Assembly (NCBI GenBank): GCA_963802275.1
Contig: CAWDIB010000006.1
Location: 310,001-374,000, forward strand
Origin: CAZMZW01 sp963802275
Lineage (GTDB): Bacteria; Chloroflexota; Anaerolineae; Anaerolineales; Anaerolineaceae
Direction: 5' to 3'
DNA length: 64,000 nucleotides
Shown here one piece after another: positions 1 through 9,223 of the stretch. Numbering within the stretch: the stretch's first letter is position 1; every line of letters begins with the position of its first letter. The translations under genes and the position numbers were made by a program. The notes beneath the pieces are model-generated. The model was not told the origin of the DNA and did not search any database. It saw only the letters and a list, made by a program, of their open reading frames with translations.

Positions 1-46
1 AATTTATTCAACCTCTAAACTGATGTGAAAGAAATATAGAAATAGC

Positions 47-74
47 TTGATTTATTTATAAAAATGTGTATAAT
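47..74 (+). promoter_or_regulatory. Probable sigma70-type promoter of the nucleoside ABC transporter operon
   Basis: TTGATT at 47-52 and a perfect TATAAT at 69-74 are separated by 16 bases. The expected transcription start falls near 81, directly at the tandem palindromes described next, about 170 bases before the lipoprotein start codon. Confidence 0.55.
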
Positions 75-83
75 AGGTAAAGG

Positions 84-115
84 ATTACGTAAACAATTAC
101 GTAAACGATGTTACG
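84..115. promoter_or_regulatory. Tandem TTACGTAA palindromes, probable repressor operator
   Basis: The 11-base word ATTACGTAAAC occurs at 84-94 and again at 96-106, followed by a half copy (GTTACG) at 110-115. The 8-base core TTACGTAA is its own reverse complement and recurs every 12 bases, about one helical turn. The array lies just downstream of the -10 box, where a bound protein would block transcription. The regulator is not encoded nearby, so its identity is unknown. Confidence 0.45.
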
Positions 116-253
116 AAAATACCTTTAAAACCAAAAGAATATTTTTTTGTCATGAAAAATTTTGAAGATGAAAGGAGGAAAAAATCAGGAAAAGAAAAAT
201 AATTTCGTCCTGTTGTATTGGTGGAAGAATATTCTTAGAATAAGGAGAAAAGA

Positions 254-1318
254 ATGAAAGGCAAAATGATTTGTGCGTTCGTCGCATTAACACTGGTTCT
301 TAGTTGTTGTACTACCACACCCAGTCCGGAAAAACCGGTTTCGCCGGCAGCAACTGTCGCACCCGAAAGAGTTTAATGTCGTCTTTTTTGCAAACGGAAA
401 TTTTGGGGATAATGGGTATTTTGATACCAACCGTGAAGGGATGTTAAAAAGCGAGAAGAACTGGTATAAAGGTGAAAAGTTGATAAGGGGAACCACCTGG
501 CAGATTTTAAACCTGCTTTGGAAGCTTTGGCGGCGAGTAAGGAGTACGATGTCATCATTTCAATTACCGGGCAGACACGTGACATTCTATTTCTGAGCTT
601 GCTAAAAAATATCCAGATCAAGACTTTTTCTGTATGGATACACAGATGAAGGAAGTCCCTGCAAATGTATACAATGCTTTTTATGATCAAAACGCAGGAT
701 CTTTTATTGCTGGTGCATTAGCTGCCCTCGTTACCACCGAGTGCACGGATCCTTTACTTTCAGGTGCTAACCCGGAAAAGGTGGTGGGGGGTTGTGGGAG
801 TGATGGAATCGCCGATCATCAATGATTTCTTTAAAGGTTATAAAGATGGCGTCAATTATATTGATCCGACAATTGAAGTTGTAACAGCGTACATCGGAAG
901 CTCCACAGATGCACCGAAAGCAAAGGAATTGGCTTTAGCCATGTATGAAAAACAAAAGGCAGATATTGTATTTAATGTGGGGGCAAGCGCAGGCCTTGGA
1001 ACATTGGAAGCTGGTTCCTCTGTTGGTAAATATACGATTGGCGTTGATAAAAATCAAAATGGCATCTACCCCGGTAGTGTACTAACCTCCATGATAAAGA
1101 AAAGTGGCGAAGGTCTTTTCAGAGCCTTAAAACGATACCAAAGTGGTGAATTAAAAATGGGTACGCAGGAGGTTCTGGGGATTGGTGAAGATTGCATAGG
1201 CCTCGCAAAAGATGACCTGTATAAAAAATATGTGCCCAAATATATTTAGGACAAGATCGATGAAATTGAAAAGAAGGTTGCTTCAGGCGAGATCGAGACC
1301 AAATCCGATTTATACTAG
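254..1318 (+). pseudogene. BMP-family nucleoside-binding lipoprotein of an ABC transporter, interrupted by frameshifts
   Basis: This is the substrate-binding lipoprotein of a basic-membrane-protein (PnrA/TmpC-like) importer, the family that captures nucleosides outside the membrane. The start at 254 gives a lipoprotein signal peptide ending in the lipobox LVLSCC. The reading frame is then broken near 375, 487, 585 and 785, and there is an in-frame TAG at 1247 before a last stop at 1316-1318. Joining the frames restores family segments such as NVVFFANGNFGDNGYFD near the N-terminus and VVGVMESPIINDFFKGYKDG in the middle. Each break is repaired by one base in a short run, so sequencing error is more likely than decay. 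It is followed by the matching ATPase and permeases. Confidence 0.75.
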
Positions 1319-1336
1319 CGATGATTGATTGAAAAA

Positions 1337-1369
1337 ATGCCTCTAAAAAGACATGATTTTTAGAGGCAT
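1337..1369 (+). terminator. Perfect 13-bp hairpin between lipoprotein and ATPase genes
   Basis: The arm at 1337-1349 and the arm at 1357-1369 are exact reverse complements around a 7-base loop. Only a short T-run follows, so it may be a partial terminator or an mRNA-stabilising structure. Either would let the binding protein be made in excess over the ATPase and permeases, which is common in ABC importer operons. Confidence 0.55.
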
Positions 1370-1420
1370 ATTTGTAAAACGAACGATTATCAATCTTATA
1401 AAAAAAATAGTGATGTAAAA

Positions 1421-2967
1421 ATGCTTCTCGAGCTAAAGGGCATTCATAAAATTTACCCGAATGGTACAGTTGCCAATAAGGGTATCGATTTGAAAATCTA
1501 TAAAAATGAAATCCATGCCATAGTAGGCGGAAAATGGTGCTGGAAAATCCACATTAATGAAAATACTTTTTGGTTTGGAAAGCCCTACGAGCGGGAAAAT
1601 AATTTTCAAGGGTAAAGTAGTAAATTTTGAAGGACCCAAAGGATGCAATCGCATTAGGTTTGGGGATGGTCCGTCAGGAATTCATGTTGGTCCCCTCGTT
1701 TTCAATTGTCGAAAATATTTCATTGGGGAATGAGATGAGAAGGGGGATGCTTTTGGACAGAAAAAAAGAAAGGGATGTTATTTCCCAAATTTCAAAGAAA
1801 TTCGGGATTGTCAATTAATCCAGAAGAAAGGGTTTATCAGGTTTCCGTTGGTATCAAACAACGGATAGAAATGATTGAAGTGCTTTATCAAGGTGCAAAG
1901 ATAATAACTCTGGATGAACCTACTTCTGGTGCTTACACCCATCGAAGTTGATGAGTTATTTAAATCATTGCGTATTTTAATAAAGAGGGTACTCGATAAT
2001 ATTTATCACTCATAAGATTCGAGAAGTGATGGCGTATCTGATCGAGTTACGATCCTTCGCGATGGCAGAAGATAAGACCCTGGTCACAAAGGAAACAAAT
2101 CAAGAAGAAATATCCAATTTAATAGTTGGGAGGAAAGTTAAAAATAGAGTAGAGAGAAAGCCAATTAACGCAAGGATATTATTCTGGAGGTAAAAAATTT
2201 ATCTTCAATTAATGACCGTGGTTTTTTGGCTGTAAATAATGTATCTTTCTCGGTACGAGCAGGAGAAGTGTTCGGTATTGCTGGTGTGGAAGGTAATGGT
2301 CAGACACGATTAATTGAATGCATTACTGGTTTACGTAGACCTCTTCACGGTGATATCTATATTTTAGGGAAGCACTATCAATTTCTTAATACAAAAACGT
2401 TTCGAGATTTGTCTATTGGTTTTATCCCCGACGACCGGAATGACTAGGCGCCAGTATTAAATCGACACTTGAGGAAAACCTGATACTAAATGCACATCAA
2501 AGTAAATTAATCTGCAGAGGTCCATTTATTCGGAGTTCATTAGTAAAAAAATTTCGAAACAGCTAATGATGGATTTCGATATTAAAGCAGATGACGGGCG
2601 CATTCTGATGAAATCCTTATCGGGTGGCAATATCCAAAAATCAATTCTTGCTAGGGAATTTTCCCAAAAACCAAGGTTATTAATTGCTAGCCAGCCATCA
2701 AGAGGGCTTGATATTAATTCAACCCAGTATGTCCATGAAAGAATCATTGAGCAGCGCGATGCCGGTGTTGCTACTCTGTTGGTTTCAGCAGAATTATCTG
2801 AAATCATGAAAATCTGTGACCGGATTGGTGTGATCTACAACGGACAAATTGACGTGATCTTAAAAAATCAAAGTAATCTAAGCGAGAAAAAAATCGGTTA
2901 TTTTATGCTTGGTCTTCATAAAAAAGAGGATAAAAATGCAAAAAGATTTCATCAAAGCAAAAAGTAG
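1421..2967 (+). pseudogene. BMP-type nucleoside ABC transporter ATP-binding protein (double ATPase), interrupted by frameshifts
   Basis: This is the energising subunit of a nucleoside importer of the NupO/YufO type, with two ABC domains in one chain. Domain 1 starts at 1421 (LELKGIHKIYPNG). Its Walker A region (VGENGAGKST after removing one G near 1531) is followed by VRQEFMLVPSFS, IKQRIEMIEVLYQGAK and LDEPTS. Domain 2 (from about 2190) shows GIAGVEGNGQTRL, LSGGNIQKSILAREF and LIASQPSRGLDI, the degenerate second site typical of this family. Frame changes occur near 1531, 1640, 1815, 1931, 1985-2005, 2035, 2075 and 2440, mostly one-base changes in short runs. The 3' end overlaps the next gene by 32 bases. 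As written it cannot give a full protein. Confidence 0.78.
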
Positions 2968-4042
2968 CATTCAAGCATTATTTATTAAAAACCGAATAAT
3001 AGTCAATGATATCTTTGGGATTCTTCTATCGGTGGTTATTGCACTTGTGGTTGGTTGTGTGTTGATCCTATTATCAACTGAAAATCCTGAAGCTGCCATA
3101 GAATCTTTATTGCTTAAGCCGATTTCAAACACTTTCTATGTTGGAAGTATCATAAACAAGGCAATCCCATTGATTATTCTTGGGCTCTCTGCCTCGGTTA
3201 CTTTTCAAACTGGATTTTTTAATATGGGTGGAGAAGGGCAATTATATGTGGGGGCATTCGTTGGTGCTTTGATCATTATCTATGTAACCGGGATTCCAAT
3301 CTGGTTGCATATGGTCATTGCTATTATTGGTGCAGTTGTTGCAGGGGCATTGTACTCCTCAATCGCAGCCATCATGAAGGCATACTTTAATGCCGGAGAG
3401 ATTGTTGTTACATTGATGCTCAATTACATCGCCTTATTGGTTCTATCGGGGTTTGTAAATTCTACCTTCCTTGGACCCTTGACCGGTGGAGCATCAAGGA
3501 TGGCCTATTTCCCAGACAATCTTCAAATCGGGACGATATCTCAATCATCACCGGCGCATTATGGATTCTTTATTGCATTGTTTATGGTTGTAATTGTATA
3601 TTTGCTGCTTTATAAAACCAAGCTGGGCTATCAAATGCGATTGGTTGGAAAAAACAAACGATTCGCAGAATATGGTGGGATAAGCATTAAGAAAACAACA
3701 TTATTAAGCTTCGTGATTAGTGGTGGTATTGCAGGTTTAACAGGAATTGTGGAATTATTGGGAGTTCATCATACTTATTTCGACCATTTTGCAGTTGGCC
3801 TGGGTGCCGATGGATTAATCATTGCATTGCTCGCAAAATACAATCCTGTTGGCGTTGTCTTGGCAAGTTTTTTCTATGCCTATATCAAGGTCGGAGCACA
3901 AATCATGCAGCAAAACACGGATGCATCTCGAGAATTGGTCGTCATCATCCAGGCATTATTGGTGATGTTGATTTCTTCGCAGTTGTTAATCAGGTATTTC
4001 GCAAAAAGAAAAATTAAGGTTGAGGAAAAAGCAAATGCTTGA
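2936..4042 (+). CDS. Nucleoside ABC transporter permease 1 (NupP/YufP-like)
   Basis: This is an intact integral membrane permease of the BPD_transp_2 family, which forms half of the channel of BMP-type nucleoside importers. Start ATG 2936 is chosen over the upstream frame extension because AGAGG lies 6-7 bases before it. The protein is 368 residues with about eight to ten membrane spans and the family segment FNMGGEGQLYVGA near residue 90 and NAGEIVVTLMLNYIA near 155. A basic, Lys-rich tail follows the last span. It overlaps both the ATPase and the second permease genes, so translation is probably coupled. Confidence 0.9.
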   Translation: MQKDFIKAKSSIQALFIKNRIIVNDIFGILLSVVIALVVGCVLILLSTENPEAAIESLLLKPISNTFYVGSIINKAIPLIILGLSASVTFQTGFFNMGGEGQLYVGAFVGALIIIYVTGIPIWLHMVIAIIGAVVAGALYSSIAAIMKAYFNAGEIVVTLMLNYIALLVLSGFVNSTFLGPLTGGASRMAYFPDNLQIGTISQSSPAHYGFFIALFMVVIVYLLLYKTKLGYQMRLVGKNKRFAEYGGISIKKTTLLSFVISGGIAGLTGIVELLGVHHTYFDHFAVGLGADGLIIALLAKYNPVGVVLASFFYAYIKVGAQIMQQNTDASRELVVIIQALLVMLISSQLLIRYFAKRKIKVEEKANA

Positions 4043-5009
4043 AAATATATTTTTCCAAATTCTGGAGCCAACGCAATTTTCTATGCTCTTGCGATTTACC
4101 GCCCCTATTCTGTTGGCTTCCATCGGTGGGCTGTTCTGTCATGAAGTTGGGGAGACAAATATTGGTTTGGAAGGCGCAATGTTAATTTCTGCATTTATTT
4201 CCATTAGCGTTAATGCAGCGACAGGCAGTTGGTTAATTGGCCTGACTTTTGGGGTGATTTCTTCAGTGATTCTCAATCTAATATTGGCTCTTTTTTCCCT
4301 CCGTTATAACGTTCATATCATCATAGCCGGGTTTGTAATTAATATTTTTGCATCTGGCTTGACAATATTTCTCATGAAAGAATTGTTTGGTGTATTAGGT
4401 GCATATGTACCAAAAAATATTCAACTGATTCCAAAAATATCCTTACCCTTTTTTGAAAAATTACCAGTATTAGAAAAATTAATCAATAATCAAAATTTGG
4501 TAATTTGGCTTGCTTTAATCAGTGTAATCATTGCCCAAATTGTTTATTACAAGACTGTATATGGGATTCATATTCGTGCTATTGGAGAAAATATTAACGC
4601 TGCCGAAAGTCTCGGAATAAAAATCAATATTATTAAATATTCCACTTTTGTATGGTGTGGGATTTTTTGTGGAATTGCAGGAGCATTTTTATCCACTAGT
4701 ACAACTAGCATGTTTGTTCGGGATATGACAGCAGGGACAGGTTTTGTTGCATTAGCAGTTCTCTTGCTGGGGAATAGTAAACCTTTGGGTATTCTTTTCG
4801 GATCTTTACTATTTGGTTTCACTAATTCGATAGTTATTTTAATTCAAACGACTCCTAACATTAGCATACCAAGTGGATTTATTCAAGCGATTCCTTATAT
4901 TGTCACGGTCGTAGTTGTTTTCTTTTATTCTATGAGAAAAAACAGTGGATTTAATTTTTCATTAAAGAAAATTAAAAAAAGTAGTAATAATCAAATTTCT
5001 GCCCAGTAA
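4035..5009 (+). CDS. Nucleoside ABC transporter permease 2 (NupQ/YufQ-like)
   Basis: This is the second intact permease of the BMP-type importer. The start at ATG 4035 overlaps the end of permease 1 by eight bases and has GAGG nine bases upstream; a TTG at 4020 would only add five residues. The 324-residue chain has about eight to nine hydrophobic spans. Family segments include LLASIGGLFCHEVGETNIGLEG near the N-terminus (compare AALGGLFSERSGVVNIGLEG in the family) and a Gly-rich GIAGAFLST stretch. It ends in a short basic tail. Confidence 0.9.
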   Translation: MLENIFFQILEPTQFSMLLRFTAPILLASIGGLFCHEVGETNIGLEGAMLISAFISISVNAATGSWLIGLTFGVISSVILNLILALFSLRYNVHIIIAGFVINIFASGLTIFLMKELFGVLGAYVPKNIQLIPKISLPFFEKLPVLEKLINNQNLVIWLALISVIIAQIVYYKTVYGIHIRAIGENINAAESLGIKINIIKYSTFVWCGIFCGIAGAFLSTSTTSMFVRDMTAGTGFVALAVLLLGNSKPLGILFGSLLFGFTNSIVILIQTTPNISIPSGFIQAIPYIVTVVVVFFYSMRKNSGFNFSLKKIKKSSNNQISAQ

Positions 5010-5039
5010 ATTCGGGGTATTTTAAAGAGGTAAAAAATA

Positions 5040-6465
5040 ATGAAAAAATCTTGGGAACACAACTTTCTCCAACTAAAAGAAAATATTATTAATATTCCGA
5101 CCAAGTCAAAAGCTGATTCCAATTGGGCTCAATTATTATTTGATGAGGAGTCTGAAACTCAAAATTTATTAAAACTATGGAATGGAGTTGCGCTTCCCTC
5201 TTCAGGCGCGAATGGCGGTTGTAGGATCAGTGGGGCAATTTCAACCATGAAATTGATGGGTTATGATATCGAGCAAGCCGAAATTTTATTTGATAAAGGA
5301 TTGAAATTATTAGAGAAAAGAGATATCGGCCCATTACAAGTTATCACAAGTGAAATTTATTATGTGTTAAAAAATGCAATACAAATAAACGGTAATGATG
5401 AAGAAGTGCTTGACACCTGGGAAAAATATTGCTCTTGTATTAATTTTGAGGAACCGCAAGAGGTTTCTTTGGATTCGAAAGTTTATTTTGAAAAGACAGA
5501 TGCAGGATGGAAAAGCCAAATCATTGGTGGTGCTATCGGATCACAGCTTGAAGGATATCATTATAAGGAAATCATGCGCAGGTTTCCCAGAATAGATGGA
5601 TACATCGGTGAACCATCTCTTTAATGATGATATTACTTTTGAGATTGCGTTTTTGGAAGCGTTCAAAGAAAAAGGCTATGGGGTCACTTCAAAGGATATT
5701 GCAGTTGAATGGATTAGGTTGATTCCAATTGCAATGACAGCAGAAGGAGCTGCATTGCGAAATTTAAAATTAGGAATTTATCCACCTGAGAGCGCTCTTC
5801 AAAATAATTACTATGGTGAATGGATTGGGGCACAAATGCGTGGGGCAATTTGTGGAATGGTCGCTCCTGGTAATCCATTCCAAGCTGCAAAATTGGCATG
5901 GGAGGATGGATTGATTTCTCATTACAATAACGGGATCATCGGTGAGATATTCAATGCTCTGATGGTTTCCAAAGCATACGTTGAAAATGATACAAGAAGG
6001 ATTGTTGAAAAATCAATATTAATGATTCCAAAAAGAAGTCATTATTACGCAGTTATAGATGATGTTATGAATATTTGTTTGGAAAATAAAAACTGGTTGA
6101 ATGCATGGGAAAAATGTGATTCTCTGTATAAAGAATATCATTGGGTTCATGCTTATCCAAATATTGCAGCTGAGATTGTTTCATTATGGTATGGTAGTTC
6201 GGATTTTGATGAGACATTGAATATTATTTGTCATGTAGGTTTGGATGTAGATTGCAATGCAGCACAAGTAATGAATATTCTTGGAATAATTGTTGAAAAT
6301 AATCAAATTCATCCTAAATGGAATTTGGATGAATCTTTGGACACATATTTAAGGAACAAGCCCAAAATCCTATTAAGTGATTTAGTGAAAGACACCATTA
6401 TGGCTGCAAAAAAAGCGAAATCAAAAAAGGATATTAAAAAACAAAGATCTAGTTTTTTATATTAA
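5040..6465 (+). CDS. ADP-ribosylglycohydrolase (DraG/ARH) family protein, one frameshift
   Basis: This family cleaves ADP-ribose from proteins or small conjugates through a two-magnesium site. The start at 5040 has AAAGAGG upstream and lies 30 bases after the second permease. The first frame runs to 5624 and contains GGAIGSQLEGYHY near residue 165. The second frame, from about 5600, carries the metal-binding-like NDDITFE and, near the C-terminus, GLDVDCNAAQVMNILG, which corresponds to the G-D-x-D-x-N-A-A motif of the family. Removing one G near 5611 fuses both into a protein of about 474 residues. Being in a nucleoside transporter operon suggests salvage of imported nucleosides or ADP-ribose-like compounds; this is inference. 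Confidence 0.72.
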
Positions 6466-6511
6466 AGGTCAAATATTAATTTCAATACCCATAAAATAGA
6501 AAGGTTCGCCG

Positions 6512-6977
6512 TTACTTCAAATTAGGAGATTCCCCCAACACCTCGTACCCGGCCTGCTCCGCCGCGCTTTTTATTTTCCTTTCCACCTCCTGGTAGCGGC
6601 TCTTCATCTCCATCGTCTCCTGGCTCTTCAAATTCGCCTGCGTGGCCGGCAGCCGCAGCAGGTAAAGCGCTGCCATCAGGCGCACCTGCTCATTCTCGTG
6701 CTCCAGGTACTCGCCCAGCGTGTCCAGCGCCTTTTGCACCAGCTGGCTCAGCTTCTCCTGCTGCTGTTTCCCACGCCTGGCTACGCCGCTGCTTCACTTC
6801 CATCCGGAAGGCCGTGTGGTGGTTGCGCCACTCGTTCACCGTCTGCCGCCTCATCTTCAGTTCCCGGCTTATCTCCGTGTCGCTCTTGCCCTCCAGCACC
6901 ATCGCCACTGCCGCTTCCTGTTGCGGGGTCAGCTCGCCCGCATTCGTTTCCTCGAAACCAATATTGTTGTTTTCCAT
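6512..6977 (-). CDS. Helix-turn-helix protein with C-terminal helical domain, one frameshift
   Basis: The product is not recognised beyond its fold. Residues 13-60 (LTPQQEAAVAMVLEGKSDTE and onward) look like a homeodomain-like or small-terminase-type HTH. The C-terminal half, in a second frame ending at 6512, is helical and charged. Removing one A from the AAA run near 6768 joins the halves (AWEQQQEKLSQLVQKALD) into about 154 residues. ATG at 6977 is the likely start; a TTG at 7061 would add 28 residues of unconvincing sequence. It lies alone downstream of the rplL terminator, exactly where rpoB would be expected. Confidence 0.55.
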
Positions 6978-7337
6978 TCGTTCCTGTTCGTTTCCAATTG
7001 GCTGTCCGTTCCTGTCCGCCCTTGACAGCTTATACAATAGCAGGTTTATCCCATTATTCAACCTGCCTTAACCTGCAATGATTGCCCTCTCCCATCGCGG
7101 CAGGGGAAGAGGCTGGCTGAGGCGCCGTCGCTCGGTCCTCGCGACTGTACGGCCGGCGCTCGCCTATCGGGAGAGAGGCAGGTTCGCGTCGTAGCATTCT
7201 GCATGAGCAGAACGCGGAGGATTCCCGTCGCCGGGCGGCATCGGCGTCAGCTCAGGCGTCAGGGGATGTGCGGGATGACAATGGGGCGGTTAAACAAAAA
7301 AGGGCGGGTTGCCCCGCCCTCTTTGGCTTGTAAAAAC
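6978..7337. other. Non-coding interval between HTH gene and rplL
   Basis: I see no convincing gene here. The left part is the upstream region of the HTH gene. The middle, at 7085-7260, is GC-rich with short imperfect inverted repeats, and the right end holds the rplL terminator. The open frames in this interval are low-complexity shadows. Confidence 0.4.
7296..7323 (-). terminator. Intrinsic terminator downstream of rplL
   Basis: Read on the minus strand, GGGCGGG, a four-base loop and CCCGCCC form a seven-pair GC stem followed by six T residues. It lies 15 bases after the rplL stop codon and closes the ribosomal protein transcript before any rpoB could be read. Confidence 0.88.
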
Positions 7338-7715
7338 TTAGGCCAGTTCCACCACTGCCCCGGCGGCTTCCAGTTTCGCCTTGGCGTCGTTGGCGGCTTC
7401 CTTGCCCACCTGGTTCAATACCTTGGAGCCGGCCGCTTCGGCCATGTTCTTGGCTTCCACCAGGCCCAGGCTGGTCAGCTGGCGGATGACCTTGATCACG
7501 TCGATCTTCTTGGGACCGGCGTCCTTGATGACCACGTCGAACTCGGTCTTTTCCTCAACGGCTTCCGCCGCGGGGGCGCCGCCGCCAGCGGCAGCCATGG
7601 CCACGGGTGCGGCAGCTGAAACGCCCCACTTCTCTTCCAGCATCTTCACCAGTTCGGCGGCTTCCAGAACGGAAAGCTCGCTCAACATCTTCTCGATCTT
7701 CTCTAAATCAGCCAT
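7338..7715 (-). CDS. rplL: 50S ribosomal protein L7/L12
   Basis: L7/L12 forms the flexible stalk dimers of the large subunit, which recruit translation factors. At 125 residues it has the normal length. The N-terminal dimerisation domain (IEKMLSELSVLEAAELVKML) is followed by an Ala/Gly-rich hinge at about 35-52 and a C-terminal factor-binding domain (TEFDVVIKDAGPKKIDVIK). The gene follows rplJ by 41 bases and precedes a strong terminator. Confidence 0.97.
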   Translation of the reverse strand: MADLEKIEKMLSELSVLEAAELVKMLEEKWGVSAAAPVAMAAAGGGAPAAEAVEEKTEFDVVIKDAGPKKIDVIKVIRQLTSLGLVEAKNMAEAAGSKVLNQVGKEAANDAKAKLEAAGAVVELA

Positions 7716-7756
7716 TTCTAAAATCTCCTAAATGATTAATGATTGTTGATATAAAA

Positions 7757-8287
7757 CTACCCGGCCGCGGGGGCGGGTTGCTCGGCATGTGCCTTGAGCA
7801 CAGCCGCCATCTGGCGGGCGGGCTCGGCCAGGGTGCGCACCAGCTTGGATGCCGGGGCATTCAGCACACCCAGCAGCATGGCACGCATGACCGGCATGGG
7901 CGGCAGGTCAGCCATCATTACCACCTGGTTCATCGCCAGGGGTTTGCCGTCCAGGTAGCCGCCTTTGATCTTGAACACCTCGCCGGTCTTGCCGGCTTTC
8001 TGCAGCGCCTTGGCCAGTGCAGGGGCATCGCTGGGCGCGAACCCGACCAGCGAAGAGCCGTCGAACATACCCTTGTCTTCAAGCCCGGCGTTCTTGAGGG
8101 CGATGGTCATCAGGGTGTTCTTGACCACGTGCAGGTGCGCGCCGGTGGAGCGCACTTCCGCCCGCAGGTCATTGATGGCCTTCATGGTCATCTTGTCGTA
8201 GGCCGCCACGAACACCGCCTGGCTGTTCTTCAGCCAGTTTTCGTATTCAGCCACCAGTTCCTGTTTTTCCTTTTTGGTAAAAGCCAA
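7757..8287 (-). CDS. rplJ: 50S ribosomal protein L10
   Basis: L10 anchors the L7/L12 stalk to 23S rRNA and usually represses its own mRNA by binding the leader. The start is a TTG (8285-8287) with the perfect Shine-Dalgarno AGGAGGTGA just upstream. The protein is 176 residues, with MAFTKKEKQELVAEYENWL at the N-terminus, as in the family. Its C-terminal helices, which bind L7/L12, are followed by an Ala/Pro-rich tail. An L10 leader and attenuator hairpin lie immediately upstream. Confidence 0.96.
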   Translation of the reverse strand: MAFTKKEKQELVAEYENWLKNSQAVFVAAYDKMTMKAINDLRAEVRSTGAHLHVVKNTLMTIALKNAGLEDKGMFDGSSLVGFAPSDAPALAKALQKAGKTGEVFKIKGGYLDGKPLAMNQVVMMADLPPMPVMRAMLLGVLNAPASKLVRTLAEPARQMAAVLKAHAEQPAPAAG

Positions 8288-8311
8288 TGAGCTTCACCTC
8301 CTTTCAGCATA

Positions 8312-8355
8312 TAAAATAAAAAGTCTTTGCCTTGCAAACTCCCAGGCAAAGACTT
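8312..8355 (-). terminator. Attenuator hairpin in the rplJ leader
   Basis: A 12-base-pair perfect stem (8344-8355 with 8321-8332) with an 11-base loop is followed on the minus strand by a T-rich run (TTTTATTTTAT). This intrinsic terminator lies between the L10-binding leader and the rplJ ribosome-binding site. That arrangement is expected if excess L10 stops transcription into rplJL. Confidence 0.78.
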
Positions 8356-8369
8356 GATACGGTAAAAGT

Positions 8370-8450
8370 CAATCTTGTCTTCACCTGGGCTGGGGATTAA
8401 GCCCTTGCGGGCGCCAGCTGTCTTGGGTGACAGGTTCTATCTGTTAACGT
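8370..8450 (-). ncRNA. L10 leader (autoregulatory ribosomal protein leader)
   Basis: On the minus strand the 173-base rplA-rplJ gap holds the conserved pieces of the L10 leader: AAGACAGCTGGCGCCCG, GGGCTTAATCCCC and AGCCCAGGTGAAGAC. These fold into a kink-turn-containing arm bound by the L10-L12 complex in other bacteria. The assignment is from recognised motifs, without a covariance search. It sits upstream of the attenuator and of rplJ. Confidence 0.7.
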
Positions 8451-8461
8451 GCCGGATTATA

Positions 8462-9178
8462 TCACTCTTTCTTTTCGCCCAAAGCGGCGATCGGTTCCAC
8501 CTTCACGCCCGGGCCCATGGTGGAGGTGATCACCAGCTTCTTGATGAAGGTGCCCTTGGCGGCCGCGGGGCGCGCCTTGCGCACCGCTTCCATCAGCGCG
8601 GTGAAGTTCTCCAGCAGCTTGTCGGCCGAAAAGCTCACCTTGCCGATCGGCACGTGGATGTTGGCGGTCTTGTCCAGCCGGAATTCCACCTTGCCGGCCT
8701 TGGCTTCCTGGATGGCGCGCGGCAGGTCGCCGGGCGGCACCACCGTGCCGGTCTTGGGGTTGGGCATCAGGTTGCGCGGGCCGAGCACCTTGCCCAGCCG
8801 GCCGACCTTGCCCATCATATCCGGGGTGGCGATGGCCACGTCGAAGCCGGTCCACCCGCCGTTGATCTTGGTGATCAGCTCGTCGTCCTCGGCGATGAAG
8901 TCCGCCCCGCCGCTCTTGGCGGCTGCGGCGCCTTCGCCCTGGGCGAAGACCAGCACGCGCACCGTCTTGCCGAGCCCGTTGGGCATTAGCACCACGTCGC
9001 GGATCTGCTGGTCGGCCTGGCGCTGGTCGAGCCCGGTGCGCATGTGCACTTCCACCGTGGCGTCAAAGGCCGCGTAGGCGGTGTCCTTCACCAGCTGAAC
9101 GGCCGTCTTGGGGTCGTACAGTGTATCCTGGTCGATCTTGGCTTTGGCAGCCGTGTATTTCTTTCCGTGTTTTGACAT
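8462..9178 (-). CDS. rplA: 50S ribosomal protein L1
   Basis: L1 forms the mobile stalk that helps release deacylated tRNA from the E site. ATG 9178 is preferred because AAGGAG lies eight bases upstream; a longer frame to 9220 adds unrelated residues. The protein is 238 residues and shows the L1 signature segment GKVGRLGKVLGPRNLMPNPK, and later GPGVKVEP near the end. It follows rplK by 45 bases. Confidence 0.97.
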   Translation of the reverse strand: MSKHGKKYTAAKAKIDQDTLYDPKTAVQLVKDTAYAAFDATVEVHMRTGLDQRQADQQIRDVVLMPNGLGKTVRVLVFAQGEGAAAAKSGGADFIAEDDELITKINGGWTGFDVAIATPDMMGKVGRLGKVLGPRNLMPNPKTGTVVPPGDLPRAIQEAKAGKVEFRLDKTANIHVPIGKVSFSADKLLENFTALMEAVRKARPAAAKGTFIKKLVITSTMGPGVKVEPIAALGEKKE

Positions 9179-9223
9179 GTTTTCTCCTTGTGGTCCTGGC
9201 GGGCGTTGTCGCCCTCCCACTGA

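Noticed and set aside
1337..1369. Perfect hairpin as a possible transposon terminal repeat
   Set aside because: It is a single copy between two genes of one transporter operon and no transposase is near, so a transcript hairpin is simpler.
6512..6977. HTH protein as an insertion-sequence transposase
   Set aside because: There is no DDE or other catalytic domain and no terminal inverted repeats; it is only an HTH plus helical tail.
7081..7290. GC-rich stretch considered as a CRISPR or REP array
   Set aside because: No unit repeats at regular spacing; only short imperfect inverted repeats are seen.
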